Positions 1-8,943 of a stretch of 11,787 nt of DNA are shown in pieces. How positions within the stretch are numbered: the first letter of the stretch is position 1; each line of letters opens with the position of its first letter. Made by a program: the position numbers and the translations under genes. The DNA comes from Irineochytrium annulatum (taxonomy: Eukaryota; Chytridiomycota; Chytridiomycetes; Chytridiales; Chytridiaceae): NCBI GenBank assembly GCA_027600665.1, contig JADGJL010000943.1:1-11787 (forward strand). Reading direction: 5' to 3'. Under the pieces are notes generated by a model. It did no database searches. It was not told the origin of the DNA and saw only the letters and a list, made by a program, of their open reading frames with translations.

Positions 1-1046
1 GGGCCGTTGGGGTGAGGTATGCGTAATCGAGGGGGTCGGAGGTCAGGCCGAGGCCGGCTTTAAAGCATAAAGTTAGCTTTATGAGGGACATCATCATATA
101 CTTTACCTAGCTCCTTTGCGCCAGCTCCGGCAAGGAGCTGGTAAAAGATGTGGAAGGACCGCTCGCGCTCCGGCACTGCGACGACTCGAGACTTCTCCAG
201 GAGGTCTATTTGCTAGTCAGCACCAAGTGCAAAATAACGGGACAATACTCACACGTCGTGATCTTGCCTCCAATGGGGTTTCCCCTAAAATCAAACTCGA
301 TGTCCATGTATTTACCCTGTTCATACCCGACCGCGATTTGGCTACATCAGGTTTGACTCTCTCGAGTATGAATAAAATCAAGAGCACTCACAAATCTGGA
401 TGAGTTGTCATTCTTCGTGGTCGTCGCGTTCCCGAAGGCCTCTAGAACCGGGTTGCAGTTCAAAAGCTGGTCCTTGACCCTTTCAACGCCCTCGGACTGC
501 TTGCTGACGGCCGCAATGTACCTCATGAGGATCTTTGACGCCTCGGTCTTCCCCGCGCCGGATTCGCCTGTGATGATAACACACTGATCTCGGTTACGAT
601 CCTTCATGTCGCGGAAAGCCGCATCTGCTAGCGCGAAGCTACATTTTGTCATACCATACGTCAGATTCTTTCCACAGCGGTTAAGGGAGACGATATATAC
701 GCACATATGAGGCGGCTGCTCGTACGAATTGCTATTCTGGTACTTGCGGACCCAAGCATCGTTATATATGTCGATGCTTTTGTAGGGATTTACTGCGACG
801 ACGACGTTCCCGATGAACGTCTGACGCCGGAACAGAAATCGCGCGTAAGAACGTGTCAGAACGAAACAGTTATCACATGCGAGGGAATAGGGGACGATAT
901 AAAGGACGCAGAGGGCGAGATAATGACTAACTCACGTAGATGCGGTCTTTGTCGAATCGCCTCTTGAAGTTGTCCATGACGCTCTGCTCCGTGATCTCGG
1001 ACAACATCACGAAGTCCGTGACTCCGGGCTCCTCCGATTGCGACAT
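1..1046 (-). CDS. Class I myosin heavy chain, N-terminal part of motor domain (partial, six exons)
   Basis: Actin-based motor of the cortex and endocytic membranes; about 231 residues lie in the window and the rest is beyond the left edge. Exons on the minus strand: 1046-936, 820-705, 638-392, 316-253, 205-107, 57-1; introns of 115, 66, 75, 47 and 49 bp with GT..AG ends. The joined reading frame is unbroken. It shows the N-terminal GVTDFVMLSEI segment, IYTFIGNVVVAVNPY, YEQPPHIFALADAAF, the P-loop GESGAGKTEAS in exon 3, the switch I region NDNSSRFGKYMDIEF (split exactly by the third intron), then ITTYLLEKSRVV and FHIFYQLLAGA. The start at 1046 gives MSQSEEPGVTDF and a G at -3. Spacing of these motifs is that of class I myosins. 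Switch II, the TEDS site, IQ motifs and tail are not visible, so the subclass cannot be fixed; similarity by eye is closer to animal-type myosin I than to fungal Myo5/MyoA. The 66-bp second intron is a multiple of three and stop-free, so retention would insert 22 residues. Confidence 0.95.
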
Positions 1047-1233
1047 GGCTGGCGGCTGTGGTTGTCGGGTGGTTGCTGACGTGTTTCGGTGGTGGCGCGG
1101 TGTGTACGTGTCGGCCGCTCGACGGGACCAGGTATTGCGATCTGGGGACAGTCACAGCCAGGGCCGCGAAGGGACGACGGGCAGCGATGATGCGCGGGAA
1201 AGTCGGCACGCGGTCAAGAAGTGGACAGGCGGG

Positions 1234-1276
1234 ATTGGATTGCGAGCCCTCGCAAGCTGATTGGCGTCTGGATTGG
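1234..1276 (-). promoter_or_regulatory. CCAAT-box cluster upstream of the myosin gene
   Basis: Three CCAAT pentamers read on the minus strand at 1276-1272, 1264-1260 and 1238-1234. The first two lie in an identical CGCCAATC context, 12 bp apart. They sit about 190-230 bp upstream of the myosin start codon and point the same way as the gene, which is a usual place for HAP/NF-Y binding. The motifs are seen; their use as promoter elements is inferred. Confidence 0.4.
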
Positions 1277-1696
1277 CGTTAGCCCATCTCCACATCTGTA
1301 CTGTGAATGATGGAGGCGCGGTTGGACAAAGGAGGAGTCAGGGGTGTAAAGGGAGCCAGCAAGTATCCTTATTTATTCACTCAAGTACTTGCTACTCCCA
1401 CTTATTCCCTTACTATGTACGATGTCGGGTAAGGGCGAAGCGCCACGCCCCAACCATGTTCAATCTATGGCGAAATGCCACCGCACGCCGTGCTGTTAAC
1501 CTTACCCTATCGCAACCTCAATTCCGGATCACTGCCACCAGATATCTCCTCCCACGGTCATGCCCGGACCCCGGCGGTTTTTGTCCAGCTAAACTTGGTG
1601 TCGAAGGAGGTGGCGCAGCCCATGGCGACCATAAGGCCGTCCGGTGATCCAGCAGCTAACGTAATCATCTTGCGAAATTTGTAAGTGTGAGCGATT

Positions 1697-1718
1697 TGTG
1701 TGTGTGTGTGTGTGTGTG
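1697..1718. repeat. (TG)11 dinucleotide microsatellite
   Basis: Eleven perfect TG units in an otherwise unremarkable intergenic stretch. It is flanked on the left by GTAAGTG (1681-1687) and on the right by TTTTGGCAG (1719-1727), so it lies between sequences that look like a 5' and a 3' splice site. Confidence 0.95.
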
Positions 1719-2905
1719 TTTTGGCAGAAGGGGTGATGCAGGCCACTGTGGTGCCTCTATAAGAAAGCCGAATCAAGTTTACTCCTTCGTCGTCCTACGC
1801 CTTAAATCGACAAGCCACTGACAAGCCGCCGTTTTTTAGTGAAGGTAAGCAAGGCTATCAGCACCCCACACCGCACAAAAGAATTGGGAAATATTTTTAA
1901 CGGCGGGTGAAATCCTAAACCGGCGTACGGTGAGGTCCACCCGTTCTAGCCTTGCCTACAGACCTCCATCCCGTCTTACTCTCCGCTGCATCGCTTACAA
2001 GTCACCACGTCAACGGACACGCGACGGTCTCCCTACAACCTCCAAGGACAGCGACAACGACAACCTCAGTGAAGGGCCAAATTCCCGCCCGGCTCGAACT
2101 GTCGCATTCTCACTCCCAAGCCCGCATGCAAACACAAATATTGTCGGAGAATACATTAGAGAATCAAATCATATGTCGGAAAAGGAGGGTTTGTAAAGAG
2201 AACGGTCTCTTTCTTTTGGATGCACCATTAAAAAAAAAGCAGGGCAAACTGAACCCCATCAGCGCCTCATCCCAAAATTTTTTTCACAACCTGCCGTACA
2301 GACCGTACAACACAGGTGTTGACTTCTGCAGAGTCTTAAAATTTCGCAATGGAAACGATCTCTTAAGACTACACCTCTATGATCTTTTTTCCGGAATGCC
2401 TCTGCATATCCTAGATTTGTTCTTGACGTCGTGCAAGTTAAGCCGATGACCTTAGCTGAAATGCCGTGGATACCCTTAAATTACGAGAAAGCTATAGCTC
2501 AAAGAGCATGCATGAGCCGTACCAACACAAGGGCAAGCAGCTAATACGAAGCGAATTACATTTGCTGATCCAAAATAACTTAAGAGTTCTGGAGGTAGTC
2601 AAAGATGGGGGGTGTGGAAGCGGTAGTGAGCACTCATCGCGTCGCAAGCGCCAGCCGACCGTGCAGCCTGCCCCGCACGCCTTCTCGGGCTGAGGTGAAG
2701 GATGCGATGGTCGTGAGGTCCGCCCGCGTGATCTGGGTTTCATCGCCTCCAGCAGGACCCCTCCCACTGGTGTCTGGTGCGACCATCGAGAGTTGCTGGG
2801 TCAACACGGCTCCGCACGACGGGCCTTCCGCGACGGCCTCCTCCTCCATCGCCTTGGACGCTCTTCAAAAGCGGTTGCAGTTATCCTTGCGGACTTCACG
2901 ACGCG

Positions 2906-4600
2906 ATGCCCTCACCGGCTGGCCCCGCCAGGCGATCTTACCTCCCCGTCGTAGTGGCGGCTTTGCTCATGGCTACGGCAGCGCTCGCATCCCCGCATTC
3001 CGACTCCTCCTCCTTACGGCCATCGTCACTCGCTACCATGCCGACACCGATTCCCCATCCAACCGCTGTGGCCCTTCCCGCCATCTCCTCGGAACACCGT
3101 CATCACCTCCACCGCCCTCATTACCACATGGTCACAGCGTTGCAGTCGCCGGCACTTCACACTGCCGCCGCGACGGTCACCTCTAAGACCATCTCGACGT
3201 CGCCCTTGGTCGTGTCCACCTATATCAAGCTCGTCGTTCAGTCCTCGCCGGAGCTTGCTGACATGACGGTGGATAAGGGGATCGCCATGGTTGTCATGGA
3301 GAAAGGGTACGCTGACGAGGCTTTTCCGGCCGCGAAGCCCAATGCGATGGCCGCGAATGCGACAACGTTGCTCCGCCTCGTTGATGTAATCGATCCTCAG
3401 CTTTCTCAAGGTCTTGACGCTGCCGCGACCATATGCCTAATCCGTAAGTTCAAAGCACCGTGTCACTGCATAGTTGTTTTAATGGTTTTTGGACTTCGGC
3501 AGTCCACCTCCGCATTTCAAAGAATGAGCACCGCCCGACCCTCGTCTCAGGCCCCGCCCTTCTCCTCTACCTCAACTCGAACCTGATCATCTCCCAGATC
3601 CGGATTCTCTTCACTTCCCCGGCCGCATCCTCGTCCACGGCAGCCTGGTTACAGCTCCTGACCGTATTCGTGCCCGCTTTCCTCCGCATCTCTCTGCTTT
3701 CGTACGTCATGGCAATGACCTTCAGCCTCGGCGATGGCCTTAGGATGGGACCTCGCGACGATAGGCTCGAGGCCGCAAATGACGGCGCGTCCTGGCAACA
3801 CAGTGACATCGCGTGGGCCGTCGCCCTTGCCTCCTTCGCCGTTTCGTACTTCGAGTATAGGTTTGGCATCTTCTGGATGCTAGCTACGTACGCTCTGTTC
3901 CTCCGGACACGTGAGTCCTTCCTTCCCCTTCCACTTCTTTCGCCTTGATTTTTACTTGTTGTGCGACCCAGTTTTCATGATCCCCCAACTGTACCTCCTC
4001 CTTTCTTACCGCTCCCCGCGATCCTACCGGCGGACACGCCACCACCTCATGGTACCCCAGCCGCCGGGGCCGACCGTAGCCTTCACACTCCCTCTCTCCT
4101 TTCTCCTCCTCCTCTCCCGCTCTCTCGCCAACCTCCTCCTTGCCGCGGCCTCCTCCTCTCGCGTCCCCGTCGGCGTCATCGTGTACGAGCTCACGTGCGT
4201 CGCGCTTTACCTCCTCTGCACTATAGTTGCCACCCTTATCCGCGCCAGGATGTGGGGCGCACGGTACGCGACGCGCGACGCCGCGTCGTCGTCGTGGTGG
4301 GTGCGTATCGGCTGCATGTGTGGTGGTGGAGAGGACGATGATAGCGGGGATGCGTTGGAGTATTTGATGGAGGCAGAGGAGGATGAGCTAGACGACGTTA
4401 TTCGGGAAGGGTTAGATTGGGGTGTTGATGGGACGCCGGAGAGTTTGCCGGCTTACACGCCTAAGGGTGCGAACGATGGAGAAGTTGCTCGTACCTCGCG
4501 AGCTGCTGACGCCGCGCAGGAGGCGGAGCTTTTGGTGGCGGGTCTCCTCTGGGATGATGAGGGCTCGGCAATTCCCGCGCCGGATTATGAGGAAATCTAG
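2906..4600 (+). CDS. Divergent KDEL-receptor-like (ERD2/PQ-loop fold) seven-span membrane protein
   Basis: Exons 2906-3443, 3503-3910 and 3972-4600 join in frame (both introns phase 1, 59 and 61 bp) to 524 residues ending in TAG. Hydrophobic segments lie at about 168-183, 193-217, 226-253, 281-298, 300-327, 349-375 and 379-404, giving seven spans. Segment order and motifs match ERD2 receptors, which return escaped ER proteins from the Golgi: a first span followed by an R/K-rich loop and an SG turn (195-196), PQLYLL at 320-325 in span five (ERD2: PQL), a span-six Arg in LSRSLAN (R364), and a last span ending in basic residues. Differences are large: the span-two RYLD motif is not recognisable, and the Glu six residues before PQ is Arg (R314). 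There is an N-terminal extension of roughly 150 residues beginning with a possible signal peptide (about 1-28) and an acidic 120-residue C-tail containing LPAYTP. M148 (at 3347) has a stronger start context and would remove the extension. Family call is by eye; another PQ-loop protein is possible. The existence of the gene is firmer than its name. Confidence 0.6.
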
Positions 4601-5078
4601 AATTTGGACGATATTTTAAGGATGACATCAGGAGATTCTTTTACACGGACCGATTCTCACTCGTTCCCATCCTTGTCGCGGAACTTCATATCATCTGTCG
4701 TCACTTCGTTGGGATCCTGACCTCCTTGACAGCTTACAAACTTGACCTCTCACGCGAGCTTTTCCTGTGTTTTGCCCGACTTTCACATTCTATATCTTAG
4801 GCCTTGACCTCCTTATATATCTGTTTATCTCACGCCTCATTACATTTAAACCTATGTTTTAAGAAATACAAATCTATAGAATTGCTCGCGAAGATCACGA
4901 AGCACGTGATGTAGTTCATAAACGGTTGTGTGTGAATGAGAGCATGTACACTGCGATCAGGCTGCAATACAAAAAAGGCAACCTAAGCCTCACAAATATA
5001 TTCGTCCATTTAGAGATACTATGAACAACATTACGTGCAACAACAAAGTATATCCCAACGGCCCTACGCGCTAACTCG
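4601..5078. other. Convergent 3' intergenic region
   Basis: About 480 bp between the stop codons of the plus-strand membrane-protein gene and the minus-strand DDT-PHD gene. It should carry both 3' UTRs and polyadenylation sites. It is A+T-rich, mainly at 4780-4880, but I find no perfect AATAAA on either strand in the expected place. No open frame with recognisable content. Confidence 0.6.
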
Positions 5079-7340
5079 CTACTCCCCATCCCCATCATCG
5101 TCATATTCCATCGCATCATCGGATCCCTCCGACGCCTTCCCGCTGAAACTCCCTCCCTCATCGTCGTCCCTGCCTCGGTCCCCGCCTCCATCCTCGTCCC
5201 CTTCCTCGTCCTCGTCGTCGTGATGCTTTATGTGCCCATTCCCATTCTTCCCGGCACCAACGAGCTCCTGTGCGGTGTACGGCGGCTCGCCCGCGAGGCA
5301 GCGCTTACACACGTAGTCTCGCGCGCTCCATGCTTCGATGTCGACCTGGTCCGCGTTCTCTCCGGCCGCCGTCGCGATGCAGACGATGTGCGCCCAGACT
5401 TGACAGCGGTCGCATTGCATCATCGGAAGGCCATCTGAACCAATCGAGATGAGTAATGATGAAAGTGACGATAAAAAAAACGCACCGTCGATGTTCTCGC
5501 CTGCAACTCCGCAGGCACAATTGAAAAGCCACGGTGTGCCCTCTCTAACGCTCCGGCTCACAACGGGCGCCTGCTCCTCCTCACAATCCTCCTCCTCCAG
5601 ATCCTCCTCCTCGTCCGCATCTTCTTCCGAGCTCTGGCGGCCCCGCCGGCCCCGGGGCGGGGGTCGCTTTCGCGGCCGCTCGGGCAATACAGCCGGGTAC
5701 TTCTCCTCCCCACCCGCTGCACCACCTCCCCGTCTTCGCAGTGCGCGCTCCTGCCGGTCCTTCGCCGGATCCGGGGGTGGAGGAGTCGGTGCCGCCGCTC
5801 GTCGTGGCCGCAGGCGCGAGGAATCACCCTGGTGAGCAACAAGTTAGAGGAACAACGTCGAAAATAAACGTCGCCACCTACCTCTAATCCGTTCATCTGC
5901 CCGTTCCCAAACATCGCAACCTTATCAATTTCCAATTGTTCCAGCTCCTTTAGCTGATTCCGCGCCGACCTCCTTCGCTGCTCCATCGCTATCGCCCGCT
6001 CCTCAGCCGCGATCCTCCGTGCCTCAGCCTCTTCCTTTTCCCTCCTTTTATCCTATGAACCAAACACAAAACCTCGCGTTAACCATCTCTGCATCTCGCA
6101 AGCGTTGGTGTGCCTTCTCTACCTCCAGATCCGGCAGCACCTGCGGCAACGCGGCATTTAGCAGGAACTTGTAAAACCGCTTTTCGGTAGGATCCCTCGA
6201 TTCCCGAAATTTCTCCGGAAAAGCGCTCCACTCCTCTATCGTCGCGCAGCAAAGCGTCCACCTCCCCGGCACGCTCGTGTCAATAACTCCCCTCACGGGA
6301 GACGCCGGCCCCTTCGTCTTGCCCTTTTTTGGTTTCTTGCCGTTCTCTTCTCGATATAACCGGTTGTCTGCAGGGTGACGTCCGCATCAGACGAAAAATA
6401 GATAACATGGCGTGAATGAAACTTTAAACCAACCGTCAAACAGCCAGTATGTGTTCCCCGCCGCGTCCCAACCGACTGGATCGACCCTCTAATGCAGCTA
6501 TTAGAGATTGGGACCTTTCAACAGAACGGGAGTCGGCCGCCATACAACCAACCCAGTGATTGGCCTCGTCTGCGTTCTTCACCAACTGCCGAAAGCGATC
6601 AGGGTCGTCCATTTGCCACTCACAAAGGCGATGAAGTATGAGGAGCTGCAAAGTTTTTTTTAGCACGCTATGACACTGTCGAACAGTGCAGAAAGACTGA
6701 AAGAGCTGCAAAAACCAAAACAAAAAAAACCGATGCCGTTAAGATCCCACCTTATTCCGAGTAGGCAAGTGTTGGTAGTCCATGTCGTACGGGAAGAGTT
6801 CCGGATCAGCACCTCTCCGTTCCAGCTCCGTCCTCAGAAACCGGAGCCACGTATCGTTACTGACGGGAAGCGGGATTAATCGCCGAAGAAAGCCGGCCGT
6901 CCACGAGGGTGAGCCCACTTCGACGATTCGAAGCGACCTCTACGGCGCTCCAGCACAGCAGGTCGAATCTATCCCATCCTTAGACAAACATGATTGTCCT
7001 CATAGGCTGTCGTCCGACGTCCTAATCGCCAAGATCCGGCCCGGACATCAGCGGCCCAGTCCCCGCGTGCCGGACACAACGCGTTCTAGGCCCCGTCCCG
7101 GTTCCAACGAACTCACTTGATGAACCTGTTCCTCGTGACAACCTTGAGCATCTTGACCTGGATCTCGATAAACTCAGGCGATGGAGGCGAGACCAACTCG
7201 CGTTCGAGCCACTCGGTTTCGGGCGCGGAGGTGAAGTGGAAGATCTGGTGAAAGAGCAGGATGAATTGCACGACCGCCGCAAACTCCCACTGCTGTCGAA
7301 GTTCGGAGACAGTGCAGTCTGGTGCCGACGGCTCATCCAT
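5079..7340 (-). CDS. DDT/WHIM-region and PHD-finger chromatin protein, CECR2-like ISWI partner
   Basis: Likely subunit of an ISWI-type nucleosome-remodelling complex that reads histone H3 in the nucleus. Exons (minus): 7340-7117, 6859-6751, 6645-6553, 6488-6434, 6367-6123, 6052-5882, 5828-5486, 5434-5079; phases agree throughout and give 531 residues. Order: DDT-type helices from LRQQWEFAAVVQF to FLRTELERR (about 12-95), the CECR2-type LLILHRLCEW (112-121), VDPVGWDAAGNTYWLFDDNRLY (144-165), the WHIM segment GRWTLCCATIEEW (195-207) and a following helix, a charged coiled coil (243-290), a proline/arginine and then Glu/Asp-rich linker, and a C4HC3 PHD finger with C403, C405, C421, C424, H429, C432, C456, C459 and the aromatic W427 expected for methyl-lysine binding. 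The tail is acidic. M at 7340 has G at -3 and +4; another in-frame ATG is at 7370. The 257-bp first intron has an alternative in-frame acceptor (exon from 6937). The 51-bp last intron is 3n, stop-free and splits the zinc site. Confidence 0.9.
6646..6750 (-). other. Intron with two in-frame 3' splice sites 60 nt apart
   Basis: The second intron of the DDT-PHD gene has its donor at 6750. Two acceptors end at 6706 and 6646, both in the context TTTGCAGCTC. The nearer one gives a 45-bp intron with a CTTAAC branch-like site and a strong T-rich tract. The farther one gives 105 bp. The 60 nt between them are free of stops in the coding frame. The farther site gives an ungapped match to the family (LPTRNKLLILHRLC against CECR2-type LPLRTRVEILHRLC) and was used in the model. 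A 6-bp perfect inverted repeat with a 3-nt loop lies between them (6674-6688). Confidence 0.6.
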
Positions 7341-7415
7341 GTCGTTGTGACTGTGTGCACGAGTTTTCATGAAGGTGGCTTGAAATATGGTCGACAATTC
7401 ATATTTAAGATAGAT

Positions 7416-7421
7416 TTTATT
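7416..7421 (-). terminator. cwc21: AATAAA polyadenylation signal of the Cwc21-like gene
   Basis: AATAAA on the minus strand, about 40 nt past the TAA stop at 7463 and only about 75 nt before the next gene's start codon at 7340. Position and orientation fit the 3' end of the upstream gene; use is inferred. Confidence 0.5.
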
Positions 7422-7462
7422 TAACAATATGAAGAGACTACGAGTGTCAACGCCGATAGAGT

Positions 7463-7960
7463 TTATCGCCGAGGCGACCTGCTCCTCCTCCTATGCCTTG
7501 GCGGACTCCTCGAGGAGTCAGACGAAACCGACTCCGACCTTTTACGCCGCCTGTTAACCGGTGAAATCGCTGACGCCCTCCTCCCGCCGCTCCGAGACAT
7601 GTCCCTCTCCCTCTGGTCATCCCGAGACTTTCCTCTCTCGTGGCTCCGGGACGGGTCCCTCTCCTTGCGGTCGTCACGAGACTTGCCCCTGACACGGCCC
7701 CTATCACGGCTCCTGGACGGCGACGGCGACCTTCGCCGCTCCTCCCCAAATTTCGCCCTGTCCCGGCTGTCGCGTCGGCCGCCGCCACGCCCGCGATCAC
7801 GGCTTTCGTCGCTGCTGGAGTCGCGCCCGCGCCTGCTGTGGTCGCGGTCCCGATCCCGGCTGCGATCGCGATCCTTAGCGCGACCAGTGTTCCGCTCCCG
7901 CTCGCGCACATCCCGTTCCTCCTTCTCCCGCCGCTCGCGCTGCCGCTGCTTTTCAAATTC
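7463..7960 (-). other. cwc21: RS/RD-rich low-complexity coding tract
   Basis: The final part of the Cwc21-like gene codes for repeated Arg-Ser, Arg-Asp and Arg-Glu dipeptides. The biased composition keeps several other frames open on both strands; these shadows have no independent support. The tract is the likely target of SR-protein kinases and of condensate formation in nuclear speckles, as is known for RS domains. Confidence 0.85.
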
Positions 7961-8943
7961 TTGCTCCTTGTCGGCCCGTACGCGCTCCTCCCTCCTCTGC
8001 CGCTCCTCCTGCTCCCTCTCTACTGCGCGGCGGGCGGAGGCCTTCTCGTCGGCCTTCTTCTGCTTCTCCGCCTGCTTCAAGGCTTATATGAACGCAATCA
8101 GACTGAGCCGACCCCACTGAAACAATAAATGGAATACCTTTGGCACGATTTTTATCCGCGTCTTTGGCGCGTTGCAACTAGATCACTTCGTTAGCTTCTT
8201 CGAACTTTATGCACCCATTCTCACCTCCTCCTCTTCCCTCCTAGCGATCATCTCTATTCGTTCCTGCCGTTTACGCTCCTGAAAGCAAACGGAGTTATAC
8301 TACGTACGAGGTGCAGCTTAGGCGTAAATATCATACCTGTAGCTCCTGGTCAAAAGCCGCCCCCTCTACATGGTCCTTGATGCCAAGCGCCGTGGCGAAC
8401 TTCACGTTCTCCTCGTTCTTGGCCTTCGCCAGCAAGTGCGTCTCGTGATTCTTAAGTGACTTGACATTTCTGCAGTCATCCGTCAATATCTTTGTTCGTT
8501 GCTTCTTCCCCATTCAAACCCTACATCTTCCAACCCTCAACACTACAAACCTTGTCATTCCATCAATATTCTGCTGCAACTTCTTCCTCATGGCCGCCAC
8601 GCGCTCCCTGATCTCCGCCTCGGGAACCTTCTTCCCCTCAAGCTCCTCCTCCAACTCCAAACATCGGATCTCAATCTCGCGCTTTTTGTCGTGTAGCACG
8701 ATGTCCGGATTAGGCACCTTATTCACAAAACCGTACGAAGCGTCTTTGTTCGCTTCCTCCTCACGGCGGTAGTCGACCCTCTGGTAGTTATTGCGCAGCA
8801 GTGCGCGATTCTGCTGGACGTAGCCATTTGTACCAGAGCCACGGGCCGTTGCGAGACCTGCCGTGAGCGGGAGGACGGGTTAGGCGGCCGCTCGCTGGTC
8901 GTTGAGTGCGTAGCCAGTAGTCCTTACCGATGCCGTTGTACAT
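7463..8943 (-). CDS. cwc21: Cwc21/SRRM2-family spliceosomal protein with RS-rich tail
   Basis: Component of the activated spliceosome near Prp8 and the exon junction; in animals the family member is SRRM2, in yeast Cwc21. Exons (minus): 8943-8928, 8857-8551, 8469-8337, 8278-8225, 8177-8138, 8082-7463; introns of 70, 81, 58, 47 and 55 bp; 389 residues, TAA stop. The N-terminus MYNGIG followed by LATARGSGTNGYVQ is the family hallmark. The cwf21 domain follows at about 53-103 (NPDIVLHDKKREIEIRCLELEEEL, shown here only as its start), a helical hairpin that binds Prp8. Residues after 108 include NHETHLLAKAKNEENVKFATALGI, similar to the SRRM2 region after the domain. The last exon is highly charged: Lys/Arg/Glu coiled coil, then RD/RE and RS/SR dipeptides ending in RRSRSPRR, typical of splicing factors. 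The first coding exon is only 16 nt and the intron splits codon Gly6. Intron 4 holds a CTAAC branch-like site. Length lies between yeast Cwc21 and SRRM2. Confidence 0.95.

Larger units (their letters stand above)
1047..2905. other. Intergenic region between two divergent genes
   Basis: About 1.86 kb without a gene I can recognise. Many open frames cross it but none encodes a conserved motif. It holds the CCAAT cluster near the myosin side, a perfect 10-bp palindrome (CAAGTACTTG) at 1382-1391, a TG microsatellite near 1700, and an A+T-richer stretch at about 2140-2600 with short A and T runs. A weak plus-strand two-exon candidate (1475-1680 joined to 1728-1821) is treated as a finding. The part next to 2906 should contain the promoter of the membrane-protein gene, but I see no clear TATA box. 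Confidence 0.6.

Noticed and set aside
2605..3186. 193-codon plus-strand frame overlapping the first exon of the receptor-like gene
   Set aside because: Low-complexity, no recognisable domain, and it ends without connecting to the downstream membrane exons, which join cleanly in the other frame.
3026..3409. 127-codon minus-strand frame opposite the receptor-like N-terminal extension
   Set aside because: Arg/Gly/His-rich without motifs, typical of the antisense of G+C-rich coding sequence. It does leave some doubt about whether the extension itself is coding.
5150..5220. TCG/TCC-rich tract resembling a microsatellite
   Set aside because: It is the coding sequence, read on the other strand, for the Asp/Glu/Gly-rich tail of the DDT-PHD protein.
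7447..8128. Long open frames on both strands across the RS-rich exon
   Set aside because: These are shadows of the Arg/Ser codon bias of the Cwc21-like gene. None has a motif or consistent splice structure of its own.
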